NCBI RefSeq assembly: GCF_049446075.1
Contig: NZ_JBMSEB010000001.1
Coordinates: forward strand, 186,001-250,000
Direction: 5' to 3'
DNA from: Humibacter sp049446075
GTDB lineage: Bacteria; Actinomycetota; Actinomycetes; Actinomycetales; Microbacteriaceae
DNA length: 64,000 bases
A program made the position numbers and the translations under genes. Below the pieces are notes generated by a model. The model had not been told where the DNA came from and made no database searches. It saw nothing but the letters and a program-made list of their open reading frames with translations. Shown one piece after another: positions 52,592 through 61,385 of this stretch. Position 1 is the stretch's first letter, and each line of letters begins with the position of its first letter.

Positions 52592-53482
52592 TCATTCCCG
52601 ACCGAGGTCACGGTGCTTGATCGCCACCGCAACGCCTGGAGCATCGCGAAGACGAGCGGCAAGCGCTTCCGCGATGGCCACTGAGCGATGCTTGCCCCCA
52701 GTGCAGCCTACCGCGATGGTGGCGTGGCGCTTGTTCTCGCGCCGGTAGCCCTCGAGCACCGGGCGCAGCGCTTTCGAGTATCCGTCGACGAATTCCGTTG
52801 CTCCCGGCTGGTCGAACACGAACTCCCGCACCTCGGGGTCGAGCCCGGTCAGCGGCCTCAGTTCAGGCTGCCAGAACGGATTCGGAAGGAACCGGGCGTC
52901 TGCGACCAGATCCGCGTCGGGCGGCAGGCCGTACTTGAAGCCGAAGCTCATCAGCGTGAGCTGGATGTCTGCAGAGTCTTCACCCGCGAAGATCTCGTTG
53001 ATCTCGACGGCGAGCTGGTGGATGTTCAGGTCGGACGTGTCGATGATGATGTCGGCCGACTCGCGCAGCTCCCTCACGCGGCCCCGTTCGGCCGTGATGC
53101 CGTCGAGGATGGTGCCGGTGCCCTGCAGCGGGTGCGGCCGGCGCACGGATTCGAAGCGGCGCACGAGTGCGGCATCCGTTGCATCGAGGAAGATCACACG
53201 CACCTGCACGCCACTGCGGAGCGACTGGATCATCTCCTGCAGGTCGGAGAAGAGCCCGCGCCCGCGCACGTCGACGACGGCGGCGATCCGCGGCAGGCGG
53301 GATCCGGCGCGACCTGCGAGGTCGATCAGCGGCCGCAGCATCTGCGGCGGCAGGTTGTCGACGACGTACCAGTCCAGGTCTTCCAGAGCATTGGCGACGG
53401 TGGAGCGCCCGGCACCTGACATGCCAGTGACGATCAGCAGCTCCTGGTGCTGGTTGTCTTCCTCGGGTTGTGGGTCGGACAT
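52592..53482 (-). CDS. rapZ: RapZ-like nucleotide-binding protein
   Basis: A 296-residue protein with a Walker A-like GMSGAGRST (20-28), a ALEDLDWYVVDNLPP block, and the RapZ C-terminal CTGGKHRSVAIAEALAARL. In Enterobacteria RapZ regulates the glmS RNA pathway; in Actinobacteria the function is not established. ATG 53482 lies 38 bases before the end of uvrC on the same strand, so they are probably cotranscribed. Confidence 0.95.
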   Translation of the reverse strand: MSDPQPEEDNQHQELLIVTGMSGAGRSTVANALEDLDWYVVDNLPPQMLRPLIDLAGRAGSRLPRIAAVVDVRGRGLFSDLQEMIQSLRSGVQVRVIFLDATDAALVRRFESVRRPHPLQGTGTILDGITAERGRVRELRESADIIIDTSDLNIHQLAVEINEIFAGEDSADIQLTLMSFGFKYGLPPDADLVADARFLPNPFWQPELRPLTGLDPEVREFVFDQPGATEFVDGYSKALRPVLEGYRRENKRHATIAVGCTGGKHRSVAIAEALAARLRDAPGVAVAIKHRDLGRE

Positions 53483-53519
53483 CCTTCGCCTCGGGTCGTG
53501 GGTGTGCTGAAACCCCAGC

Positions 53520-55652
53520 CTATGGGGTAGCCGGTTCTTCGGCCGTGTCTGCGCCCGCCTCTGCACTGCCGGCCTCTGCGCTCCCGGCTTCAGCAATGCC
53601 GGCTTCAGCGCCGCCGACTTCAGCTCCACCGGCCTCAGTGCCACCGGCCTCTGGGCTTCCCTCAGCGTGCAGCGCGGAGTAGACGGCTTCGGCCAGGGAC
53701 GGCCCGATGCCCTTCACCTCAGCGATGACCGTGGGATCGGCCTGCCGCAGGCGGGCTACCGATCCGAAGTGCTTCAGCAGTTCTCGAACGCGTGCCGGAC
53801 CCAGGCCAGGGATGTCCGCCAGCGTCGACGAGATGTCGCGGCGGCGCTTGGCGCGCTGGTAGGTGATCGCGAAGCGGTGCGCTTCGTCGCGGATGCGTTG
53901 CACGAGAAACAGCGCGTCGCTGTTGCGCGGCAGGATGACCGGGAAGTCGGAGTCGGGAAGCCACAGCTCCTCCAGGCGCTTGGCGATGCCTGCGAGTTGG
54001 ATGCCCGTCACGCCCGATTCCTCGAGCGCTCTGCGTGCCGCCGCCACCTGCGGCTGCCCCCCGTCCACCAGCAGCAACTGCGGCGGGTAGGAGAACTTGC
54101 GCGGCCGCTGCGCCACCTCGATCTCGTCGCCCACGCCGTTCTGCGGCGCCGTGGCATCCGTACCGGCGTGGTCTTGGGAATGTGCGGCACGGTCCACGTC
54201 GGTGTCACCGACTGCTTCGTGGTCGCCTGTGCCTGAGCGGAGGTAGGCGAGGCGGCGGGTCAGAACCTGGTAGATCGACTCGGTGTCGTCTGTTGAGGCC
54301 GGGATGCTGAACCTGCGGTACTGGTCTTTGCGCGGCAGGCCGTCTTCGAACACCACCATCGAGGCGACGATGTTCGTGCCGGAGAGGTGCGAGACGTCGT
54401 AGCACTCCATGCGCAGCGGCGCCTCCGACATGCCCAGCGCGTCTCTGATGTCTTCGAGTGCCTGGGACCGCGCCACGAAGTCGGCGCTCCGCCTCGTCTT
54501 GTACAGCATGAGGGCGTTCTTGGCGTTGGTCTCGGCGGTCTGCGCCAGTGCAGCCTTCTCACCGCGCTGCGCGACGCGAAGGTGCACCCTTGACGGTGCC
54601 ACTCCTCTGCTGCGGACTCCCTCGGCGCCCTGCGTACGGCGCGTGCCGAGCCAGCGCTCGAGCTCGGCGGCGTCCTCCGGCAGAACGGGAACGAGGATCT
54701 CGCGTGGCGGAGGGAACTCCCCGTCGTATGCGTTCTCGAGGACGGTCTCGATGAGCTCAGCCACGTCGACGTCGAGCTCCTTGTCGACCACCCAGCTGCG
54801 GGTTCCGCGGATGCGTCCGCCGCGCACGATGAACTGGTGAACGGCCGCGGCGAGTTCGTCATCCGCAATGCCGAAGACGTCTGTGTCGACGTCGTCGGAG
54901 AACACGACGGCCGTCTTCTCCATGACGGCTCGCATGGCCTGGATGCTGTCGCGGTAACGGGCCGCCGCCTCGTACTCCTGTGCCTCTGCTGCTTCGCGCA
55001 TCCGTTGCTCGAGCGCACGGACGTACCTGGTGTCGTTGCCCGCCATGAACGACACGAAGTCGTCGGCGACCTGACGGTGCTCGTCGAGCGTCACCCTCCC
55101 GACGCACGGCGCGACGCACTTGCCGATGTCGCCGAGCAGACAGGGCCGGCCGGTCAGCTCGGCTCGGTGGTAGACCCCGTCCGAGCAGCTGCGCATCGGG
55201 AAGGCCTTGAGCATGAGGTCGAGCGTCTCGCGGATAGCCCAGACCTTCGTGTACGGGCCGAAGTAGCGGGCGCCCTTCATGGTGTGGTTGCGCGTCACCA
55301 TGGCTCTCGGCACCTCGTCGGCCAGCGTTACCGCGAGATAGGGATACGTCTTGTCGTCGCGGAACTGCACGTTGAAGGGAGGGTTGAACTCCTTGATCCA
55401 CGTGTACTCGAGCTGGAGCGCCTCGAACTCGTTCGCGACGACCGTCCACTCGACGCTCGCCGCCGTGGTGACCATGCGCCTCGTGCGTTCGTGCAGGTTG
55501 CGCAGCGGCTGGAAGTAGTTGCTCAGGCGGGCGCGCAGATTCTTCGCCTTGCCGACGTAGAGAACGCGCTTCTTCGCATCCCGGAATCGGTATACCCCTG
55601 GCCCGGTTGGGATCTCGCTGGTTTTCGGACGGTACGCGACGGTGTCGGCCAT
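53520..55652 (-). CDS. uvrC: Excinuclease ABC subunit C
   Basis: A 710-residue nuclease for nucleotide excision repair. An N-terminal GIY-YIG domain (GPGVYRFRDAKKRVLYVGKAKNLR), a UVR motif (EYEAAARYRDSIQAM), an RNase H-like domain and two helix-hairpin-helix motifs (SSTLADIPGLGPARV and EVKGIGPSLAEAVY) are in order. It incises on both sides of a lesion. A repetitive EAG-rich tail of about 45 residues follows the second hairpin. It lies 6 bp after uvrA. Confidence 0.97.
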   Translation of the reverse strand: MADTVAYRPKTSEIPTGPGVYRFRDAKKRVLYVGKAKNLRARLSNYFQPLRNLHERTRRMVTTAASVEWTVVANEFEALQLEYTWIKEFNPPFNVQFRDDKTYPYLAVTLADEVPRAMVTRNHTMKGARYFGPYTKVWAIRETLDLMLKAFPMRSCSDGVYHRAELTGRPCLLGDIGKCVAPCVGRVTLDEHRQVADDFVSFMAGNDTRYVRALEQRMREAAEAQEYEAAARYRDSIQAMRAVMEKTAVVFSDDVDTDVFGIADDELAAAVHQFIVRGGRIRGTRSWVVDKELDVDVAELIETVLENAYDGEFPPPREILVPVLPEDAAELERWLGTRRTQGAEGVRSRGVAPSRVHLRVAQRGEKAALAQTAETNAKNALMLYKTRRSADFVARSQALEDIRDALGMSEAPLRMECYDVSHLSGTNIVASMVVFEDGLPRKDQYRRFSIPASTDDTESIYQVLTRRLAYLRSGTGDHEAVGDTDVDRAAHSQDHAGTDATAPQNGVGDEIEVAQRPRKFSYPPQLLLVDGGQPQVAAARRALEESGVTGIQLAGIAKRLEELWLPDSDFPVILPRNSDALFLVQRIRDEAHRFAITYQRAKRRRDISSTLADIPGLGPARVRELLKHFGSVARLRQADPTVIAEVKGIGPSLAEAVYSALHAEGSPEAGGTEAGGAEVGGAEAGIAEAGSAEAGSAEAGADTAEEPATP
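53547..53651 (-). repeat. 15-bp tandem repeat at the uvrC C-terminus
   Basis: Seven 15-bp units encode EAGGT, EAGGA, EVGGA, EAGIA, EAGSA, EAGSA and EAGAD. The DNA copies are diverged but the GA(G/A)GCCGG core is kept. The frame is conserved. The tail is probably unstructured. Confidence 0.93.
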
Positions 55653-55658
55653 CGCGCG

Positions 55659-58550
55659 TCAGGCGCTCTTCTGCTCGGCGGGCGCCTCGGCATCCAGAAT
55701 CTCACTCAGGAACACGCCCGTGTGGCTGCCCTTCACCCTGGCCACCTTCTCGGGAGTTCCCGTCGCGACGATCCGGCCGCCGCCCGAGCCGCCCTCGGGT
55801 CCGAGATCGATGATCCAGTCCGCCGATTTGACCACATCGAGGTTGTGCTCGATGACGATCACGGTGTTGCCCTTGTCGACCAGACCGTTCAGCACCTCGA
55901 GCAGCTTGCGCACGTCTTCGAAGTGCAGGCCGGTCGTCGGCTCATCGAGCACATAGACGCTGCGCCCGTTGCTGCGGCGCTGGAGCTCGGTCGCGAGCTT
56001 GACGCGCTGCGCCTCGCCGCCCGAGAGCGTGGTCGCGCTCTGTCCGAGCCGCACGTAGCCGAGGCCCACATCGACCAAGGTCTGCAGGTAGCGGTGGATC
56101 GCAGAGATGGGCCTGAAGAACTCGGCAGCCTCCTCGATCGGCATGTCGAGCACCTCGGCGATGTTCTTGCCCTTGTAGTGCACCTGAAGCGTGTCCCGGT
56201 TGTAGCGCGCTCCCCCGCACACCTCGCACGCGACGTAGACGTCTGGCAGGAAGTTCATCTCGATCTTGATCGTGCCGTCGCCTGAGCACGCCTCGCATCG
56301 ACCGCCCTTGACGTTGAAGCTGAATCGTCCGGGCAGGTAGCCGCGAGCCTTCGCCTCTCCGGTCTCGGCGAACAGCGTGCGGATGCGGTCGAACACGCCG
56401 GTATACGTGGCGGGGTTGGACCGCGGAGTGCGGCCGATGGGCGCCTGGTCGACGTGCACCACCTTGTCGAGCTGCTCGGTTCCGGTAACGCGGCTGTGCT
56501 TGCCCGCGACCTTACGTGCACCGTTCAACCTGTTGGCGAGCACTCGGTAGAGGATGTCGTTGACCAGGGATGACTTGCCCGAGCCGCTCACACCCGTGAC
56601 GGCCACGAACACCCCGAGCGGGAAGTCGACCGTGAGGTTGTGCAGGTTGTTGGCGTTCGCGCCCACCACGCGGAGCATGCGTTCCGGGTCGATCGCCCTG
56701 CGTCGCGCCGGCGTCTCGATCGCACGACGTCCCGCCAGGTAGTCACCGGTCAGCGACTCCCGATTGGCCAGGAGCTCGTCGTATGTGCCCGAGTGCACGA
56801 CCCGGCCGCCGCCCTCGCCCGCGCCCGGGCCGATGTCGACGATCCAGTCTGCGGTACGAATCGTGTCTTCGTCGTGCTCGACGACGATCAGCGTGTTGCC
56901 CAGGTTACGCAGCGCCACGAGCGTGTCGATGAGGCGACGATTGTCGCGCTGATGCAGTCCGATGCTCGGCTCGTCGAGCACGTACAGTACGCCGGTGAGG
57001 CCGGAACCGATCTGGGTGGCCAGCCTGATGCGCTGCGCCTCGCCGCCGGAGAGCGTCGCCGCGGCCCGGCCCATGCTCAGGTAGTTGAGACCCACCTGGA
57101 TGAGGAAGTCGAGGCGTACCTTGATCTCGCGCAGCACCTGAGCAGCGATGGTCTGCTCGCGATCGGTGAGCTCGAGTTTGTTCATGAAGGATCTCGCGTC
57201 GGCAAGGCTCAGGTCGGCGACGTCGGCGATGCTGTGCCCGTGGATCAGCACGGCGAGCACTTCGGGCTTGAGACGCTTGCCCTGGCACACCTGGCACGGA
57301 ACCTCACGAAGATACTCGGACCAGCGCTGACGCTGCGTGTCGGACTCCGCTTGCAGATACTGGCGCTCGATGTACGGCACGACGCCCTCGAAGCCAGACG
57401 TGTAGCTGAGCTCGCGGCCGTACCTGTTGCGCCACTTGACCTTGACCTTGAAGTCCTTGCCGCGCAGGATCGCCTCCCGCACCGAACGTGGCAGCTCGTC
57501 CCAGGGCGTCTCGAGGTCGAAGTCGAGATCGCGTGAGAGACCGTCGAGCAGCTTGTCGTAGTACTGGTACAGGCCCTTGCCCTGGGTGCTCCAGGGCAGG
57601 ATGACGCCCTCCGAGATGCTCTGCGAAGTGTCGCCGAGCAGCAGTTCCTCGTCCACCGACATGCGTGTTCCGAGGCCCGAGCACTCGGGGCATGCACCGA
57701 ACGGGGCGTTGAAGGAGAAGGTGCGGGGCTCGATCTCGGTGAGCTGGATGGGATGCCCGTTCGGGCACGCGAGCTTCTCGCTGAAGTTGCGCGTGGCATC
57801 CGGTCCCGACTCGTCCACGAAGTTGATCGTGACGAGGCCGTCGGTGAGGCGCAACGCCGTCTCGAGCGAGTCGGTGAGGCGGGTGAGGATGTCGGGCCCG
57901 GCCACCAGCCTGTCGACGACGACGGAGATGTCGTGCTTGTACTGCTTCTTCAGGATGGGCGGGCTGGACAGCTGGATCTGCTCGCCGTCGACCTGCGCGC
58001 GGGAGTAGCCGGATGCCGAGAGTTCGGCGAAGAGGTCGACGAACTCGCCCTTCTTCTGCTTCACAACCGGGCTGAGCACCAGGTACCTGGTGCCGGGCTC
58101 GAGCTCCATGAGCTGGTCGGCGATCTGCTGCACCGTCTGACGTTGGATCATCTCGCCGCACACCGGACAGTGCGGAATGCCGATGCGTGCCCACAACAGA
58201 CGCATGTAGTCGAAGATCTCCGTGATGGTGCCGACGGTCGACCGTGGGTTGCGGTTCGTGGACTTCTGATCGATGGAGACGGCGGGGCTAAGGCCCTCGA
58301 TGAAATCGACGTCTGGACGATCGACCTGTCCGAGGAACTGCCTCGCATATGCGGACAGCGACTCGACGTAACGGCGCTGCCCTTCGGCGAAGATCGTGTC
58401 GAACGCGAGCGACGATTTGCCCGATCCGGAAAGGCCCGTGAACACGACGAGAGAGTCGCGAGGGATCTCCACGTCGACGTTGCGGAGGTTGTGCACGCGG
58501 GCACCGCGAACGCTCAGTTTGGAGTGGGCTTCCACTTTCGAGATCGACAC
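55659..58550 (-). CDS. uvrA: Excinuclease ABC subunit A
   Basis: A 963-residue damage-recognition ATPase of nucleotide excision repair. Both ABC modules are complete: GLSGSGKSSLAF and GVSGSGKSSLVND as Walker A, LSGGEAQRIRLA and LSGGEAQRVKLA as signatures. Zinc modules CPECSGLG and CEACSGDG flank the insertions. The start is GTG 58550. No LexA box is seen in the upstream 250 bp, which instead holds an 82-bp tandem repeat. It leads the uvrA-uvrC-rapZ-whiA run. Confidence 0.98.
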   Translation of the reverse strand: MSISKVEAHSKLSVRGARVHNLRNVDVEIPRDSLVVFTGLSGSGKSSLAFDTIFAEGQRRYVESLSAYARQFLGQVDRPDVDFIEGLSPAVSIDQKSTNRNPRSTVGTITEIFDYMRLLWARIGIPHCPVCGEMIQRQTVQQIADQLMELEPGTRYLVLSPVVKQKKGEFVDLFAELSASGYSRAQVDGEQIQLSSPPILKKQYKHDISVVVDRLVAGPDILTRLTDSLETALRLTDGLVTINFVDESGPDATRNFSEKLACPNGHPIQLTEIEPRTFSFNAPFGACPECSGLGTRMSVDEELLLGDTSQSISEGVILPWSTQGKGLYQYYDKLLDGLSRDLDFDLETPWDELPRSVREAILRGKDFKVKVKWRNRYGRELSYTSGFEGVVPYIERQYLQAESDTQRQRWSEYLREVPCQVCQGKRLKPEVLAVLIHGHSIADVADLSLADARSFMNKLELTDREQTIAAQVLREIKVRLDFLIQVGLNYLSMGRAAATLSGGEAQRIRLATQIGSGLTGVLYVLDEPSIGLHQRDNRRLIDTLVALRNLGNTLIVVEHDEDTIRTADWIVDIGPGAGEGGGRVVHSGTYDELLANRESLTGDYLAGRRAIETPARRRAIDPERMLRVVGANANNLHNLTVDFPLGVFVAVTGVSGSGKSSLVNDILYRVLANRLNGARKVAGKHSRVTGTEQLDKVVHVDQAPIGRTPRSNPATYTGVFDRIRTLFAETGEAKARGYLPGRFSFNVKGGRCEACSGDGTIKIEMNFLPDVYVACEVCGGARYNRDTLQVHYKGKNIAEVLDMPIEEAAEFFRPISAIHRYLQTLVDVGLGYVRLGQSATTLSGGEAQRVKLATELQRRSNGRSVYVLDEPTTGLHFEDVRKLLEVLNGLVDKGNTVIVIEHNLDVVKSADWIIDLGPEGGSGGGRIVATGTPEKVARVKGSHTGVFLSEILDAEAPAEQKSA

Positions 58551-58575
58551 CCGAAAAGTCTAGGTAAACCCCCTG

Positions 58576-58750
58576 ACAAACGAGTGAGGTGAGAGCGATG
58601 GATGCTTGCATCCATCGCCGAGGCGATTGAGTTTGTCGCAGCGGCGAAGCCGCGACCACAAACGAGTGAGGTGAGAGCGATGGATGCGTGCATCCATCGC
58701 CGAGGCGATTGAGTTTGTCGCAGCGGCAGGGCCGCGACCACAAACGAGTG
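58576..58750. repeat. 82-bp tandem intergenic repeat with internal palindromes
   Basis: Two nearly identical 82-bp copies (58576-58657 and 58658-58739; three differences seen) and the first 11 bases of a third copy. Each copy holds a near-perfect inverted repeat, GCGATGGATGC-N2-GCATCCATCGC, and an imperfect hairpin where GTTTGTCGCAGCGGC faces GCCGCGACCACAAAC. This looks like an intergenic palindromic element rather than a gene. Confidence 0.9.
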
Positions 58751-58814
58751 CGCCCAGAGCGATCAGGTCTCCGCCCCGCGATTCAGTGTCGGAGGGTCGC
58801 ACTACCGTTGCCAC

Positions 58815-59618
58815 ATGGCAGCGATGGCGGATGACGGGTTGCGCATCGACGAGGATGCCTACGACGCAGAGGTGGAGCTCCACGGCGGCAACATGACGGC
58901 CGTGCATCGGCGGGGCGATGTCGTGCTCAGGCAAGCCGGCCCGTGGACCGAGACCGTGCAGGAGGTGATGCGGCGCGCACGCGAGGCGGGAGTCGCAGGC
59001 ATCCCTGAGCCCCTCGGGTTGGCAGAGGACGGTCGTGAGGTCGTCGCCTTCGTTCCGGGCGAGGTGCCGCAGTATCCGATGCCGTCGTGGGTATGGCACG
59101 AGACAGTGCTGCGGCAGGCGGCTCGCCTGCTGAGGGCATGGCACGACGCGACGGCGGACGTGCGGCCGGTCGACCCGGTCTGGCGGCTCCCCGCACACGA
59201 GCCGGAGGAGGTGGTCTGCCACAACGACTTCGCGCCGTACAACCTCGTGTTCGACGCCGCGGCGGATCCGCCGCGCCTCCTCGGAGTCATCGACTTCGAC
59301 ACGATGTCGCCCGGCCCGCGCATCTGGGACCTCGCCTACCTCGCTTACCGCCTTGTGCCGTACCTCGACGAGAAGGATGATGAGGCGCCTGCGGCGGAAC
59401 ATCGGGATGCCAGGCTCGATCTGCTCATGGATGCCTACGGTGCGGACTTCGCGCGCCGCGACCTGTTCACGGCGATGTCGCGCAGGCTCGTGGAGCTGGC
59501 GGACGCGAGCGAGGAGCAGGCGGAGCGGATGGGAAGGAACGAACTCGTCTCAGACGCCCGGATGTATCGGGAGGACGCCGAGCGGGTGAGCGCACTCGCA
59601 CTCACCTCCTCCGGATGA
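58815..59618 (+). CDS. Aminoglycoside phosphotransferase (APH) family protein
   Basis: A 267-residue kinase-like protein. The catalytic loop VCHNDFAPYNLVF (Brenner-type HxDxxxxN) and the metal-binding GVIDFDTMSPG motif are intact. An upstream GNMTAVHRRGDVVLR forms the nucleotide loop. The substrate is unknown; such proteins phosphorylate antibiotics, choline or sugars, and this one is not clearly a resistance gene. ATG 58815 is used; ATG 58824 is also possible. It overlaps the end of the next operon by 17 bp. Confidence 0.88.
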   Translation: MAAMADDGLRIDEDAYDAEVELHGGNMTAVHRRGDVVLRQAGPWTETVQEVMRRAREAGVAGIPEPLGLAEDGREVVAFVPGEVPQYPMPSWVWHETVLRQAARLLRAWHDATADVRPVDPVWRLPAHEPEEVVCHNDFAPYNLVFDAAADPPRLLGVIDFDTMSPGPRIWDLAYLAYRLVPYLDEKDDEAPAAEHRDARLDLLMDAYGADFARRDLFTAMSRRLVELADASEEQAERMGRNELVSDARMYREDAERVSALALTSSG

Positions 59619-60117
59619 CGAGCACGACGAGTGCCGCAACGCACAGCGCCGCGATCGCGGCGAAGATCCCGGGAAGCGGCAGGTGCGGCGCGCCCGATCC
59701 GGCGACGAGGAGCGCGGCGGCCAGCACGCACTGCGCGGGAAGCTGAATCGCCGCCCAGCGGAGCAGTGGCCTACGCAGCGCCCGCAACTGTAAGACGCCT
59801 CCTGGTTCGACCACGATTGCGAGAGCCCCGAGCACATGCAGCAGGTGTGCAACAGCGAGCATCAGATACGGGTGCCAGTCCGTGACGGACGGCGACCTGG
59901 CCAATTGCGCCAGCACGATCACGAGGGCGCAGCCCCACGCGCCCAGCGTGCCTGGGAAGAGCGCTCCGAGGATTGCCAGCGCAACGCCGACGTAGCCGAA
60001 GGGTCCTGGTACGAGCGTGAGCGCCGCGGAGCATCCGATCAGGGCGACGGCGAGTCGCGGCGCGAATCCCGGGATGCAGACACCGGCCGAAACTGTTGCG
60101 TGCAGGCGTTCGCTCAT
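59602..60117 (-). CDS. Small membrane protein of the moxR-DUF58 operon
   Basis: A 171-residue protein with about five hydrophobic helices, including SAALTLVPGPFGYVGVALAI and CVLAAALLVAG, and a basic C-terminus VIRRR. I do not recognise a family. The ATG overlaps the DUF58 gene stop (ATGA), so it is translationally coupled. The position suggests that it helps the MoxR/DUF58 complex at the membrane. Confidence 0.8.
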   Translation of the reverse strand: MSERLHATVSAGVCIPGFAPRLAVALIGCSAALTLVPGPFGYVGVALAILGALFPGTLGAWGCALVIVLAQLARSPSVTDWHPYLMLAVAHLLHVLGALAIVVEPGGVLQLRALRRPLLRWAAIQLPAQCVLAAALLVAGSGAPHLPLPGIFAAIAALCVAALVVLVIRRR

Positions 60118-61385
60118 GGCCGCCTCACCCGGGTGAGCGAACGCAGATCGGCGGCGAGCTCCGACGGAGCGCGATGCCACGCCACGACGTCGGCTCCCAC
60201 GGCGCGCAGATCCTGCAGCCGCTCTTCGCGGTGTCCGAGCACCACACGCAAAGCGAGTTGCTGACGGCGGTTCAGAGCGCCGCTGTCTGGCGCCGGGAGC
60301 GTGTCGACGACGAGCACGCGGTGGCCGGCCGCCCGCCACAGCGTTGCCAGGCGCACCGGGTCGGAATCAAGAAAGGCGGACAGCAGCACGATCATCGCGC
60401 CAGGTGCCACCAGGGGTGTGCGTGCCCGCGTGAGGAACCGCGGATGCGGTGCTGTCCGCGCGATGGCTGCACGCAAGCGCTCCCGCTGTCTGCCGCCCGA
60501 GCCGCGTGGCACAGCACCGCCCGCCCTCGACAGCACCTGGAACGACACCGAATCACCCGCGTCGAGATAGGCGGAAGCGAGGCTCCAAGCAGCGTCGCGG
60601 GCGACATCCATCGACGTGGTGCCGCTGAGCGTCGGATCGCCGAGGGGCCACTCCGCGACGGACTCGCCGACGTCGTCGGCGTCGTCGAACACGATGGCGA
60701 CGTCGACGTCCGAGGTTGCGTACGTGCGCCGTACGTACAGGTCGCCGGGCTGCCTGGCCAGGCGTGCCGTAGCCTTCCAATCCACTCGGCGCAGCCGGTC
60801 GCCCGTCGCGAACGGGTGGATGTCCCTGAACTCACCGCCGTCTCCCGGCCGTGCCGACTGGTGCCCGCCGGTGAGGCCACGCAGGCGCCCCGGAACGGGA
60901 AGGTAACGGATGGGCGCGAGTTGCGGATCGACCATCACCCGCAAGGATGCCCGTGGCCCGGCGTCGGAGACGAACGAAGCGTCGCTCGCGACTCCGCGCT
61001 GCTCCACGGCGATGAGTTCCTGCTCGCCCGAGTGCGCCAGCGGCACGCGAACGGTCAACGTCGCAGGGGGACGGACCGCGAGCTGCTGCACCTCGAAACC
61101 CAGAGCCGTCACCCTCAGCAGAACGGCGTCGACGTCGTCGGCGGCCGTCACCGATAGGCGAACCGGTGCAGGCGAGCGGTCGCCTTCTTCCGCACGCTCT
61201 TCGGCCAGCGCCACCTGCACGGCATCACCGGCTTTCGGCCTCCTCATTCCCACGGCGACGGCGACGAAAAGTGCGACGCCGACGATGGCCACATCCGCGC
61301 GTCCGAACACCACCGCGGCCGCGCACACGATGAGCGCGAACAGTGTTCCTGCTGCCGGAACGGCGGTGCGGCGCCAGACTGTCAC
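60114..61385 (-). CDS. DUF58 domain membrane protein
   Basis: A 423-residue protein. Two N-terminal membrane helices are followed by the DUF58 block GGEFRDIHPFATGDRLRRVDWKATAR, and a von Willebrand-like region holds VDVAIVFDDADD. DUF58 proteins act with MoxR ATPases in assembly or stress functions. The start is GTG 61385, overlapping the moxR stop. Confidence 0.92.
   Translation of the reverse strand: MTVWRRTAVPAAGTLFALIVCAAAVVFGRADVAIVGVALFVAVAVGMRRPKAGDAVQVALAEERAEEGDRSPAPVRLSVTAADDVDAVLLRVTALGFEVQQLAVRPPATLTVRVPLAHSGEQELIAVEQRGVASDASFVSDAGPRASLRVMVDPQLAPIRYLPVPGRLRGLTGGHQSARPGDGGEFRDIHPFATGDRLRRVDWKATARLARQPGDLYVRRTYATSDVDVAIVFDDADDVGESVAEWPLGDPTLSGTTSMDVARDAAWSLASAYLDAGDSVSFQVLSRAGGAVPRGSGGRQRERLRAAIARTAPHPRFLTRARTPLVAPGAMIVLLSAFLDSDPVRLATLWRAAGHRVLVVDTLPAPDSGALNRRQQLALRVVLGHREERLQDLRAVGADVVAWHRAPSELAADLRSLTRVRRP

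Noticed and set aside
58576..58750. Small repetitive protein gene on the minus strand
   Set aside because: Reading frames across the repeat exist in several phases, lack ribosome sites, and follow the palindromic repeat rather than coding bias.
58815..59618. Antibiotic resistance gene
   Set aside because: It belongs to the APH fold family, but nothing marks it as mobile or as a known resistance enzyme; codon use looks native.
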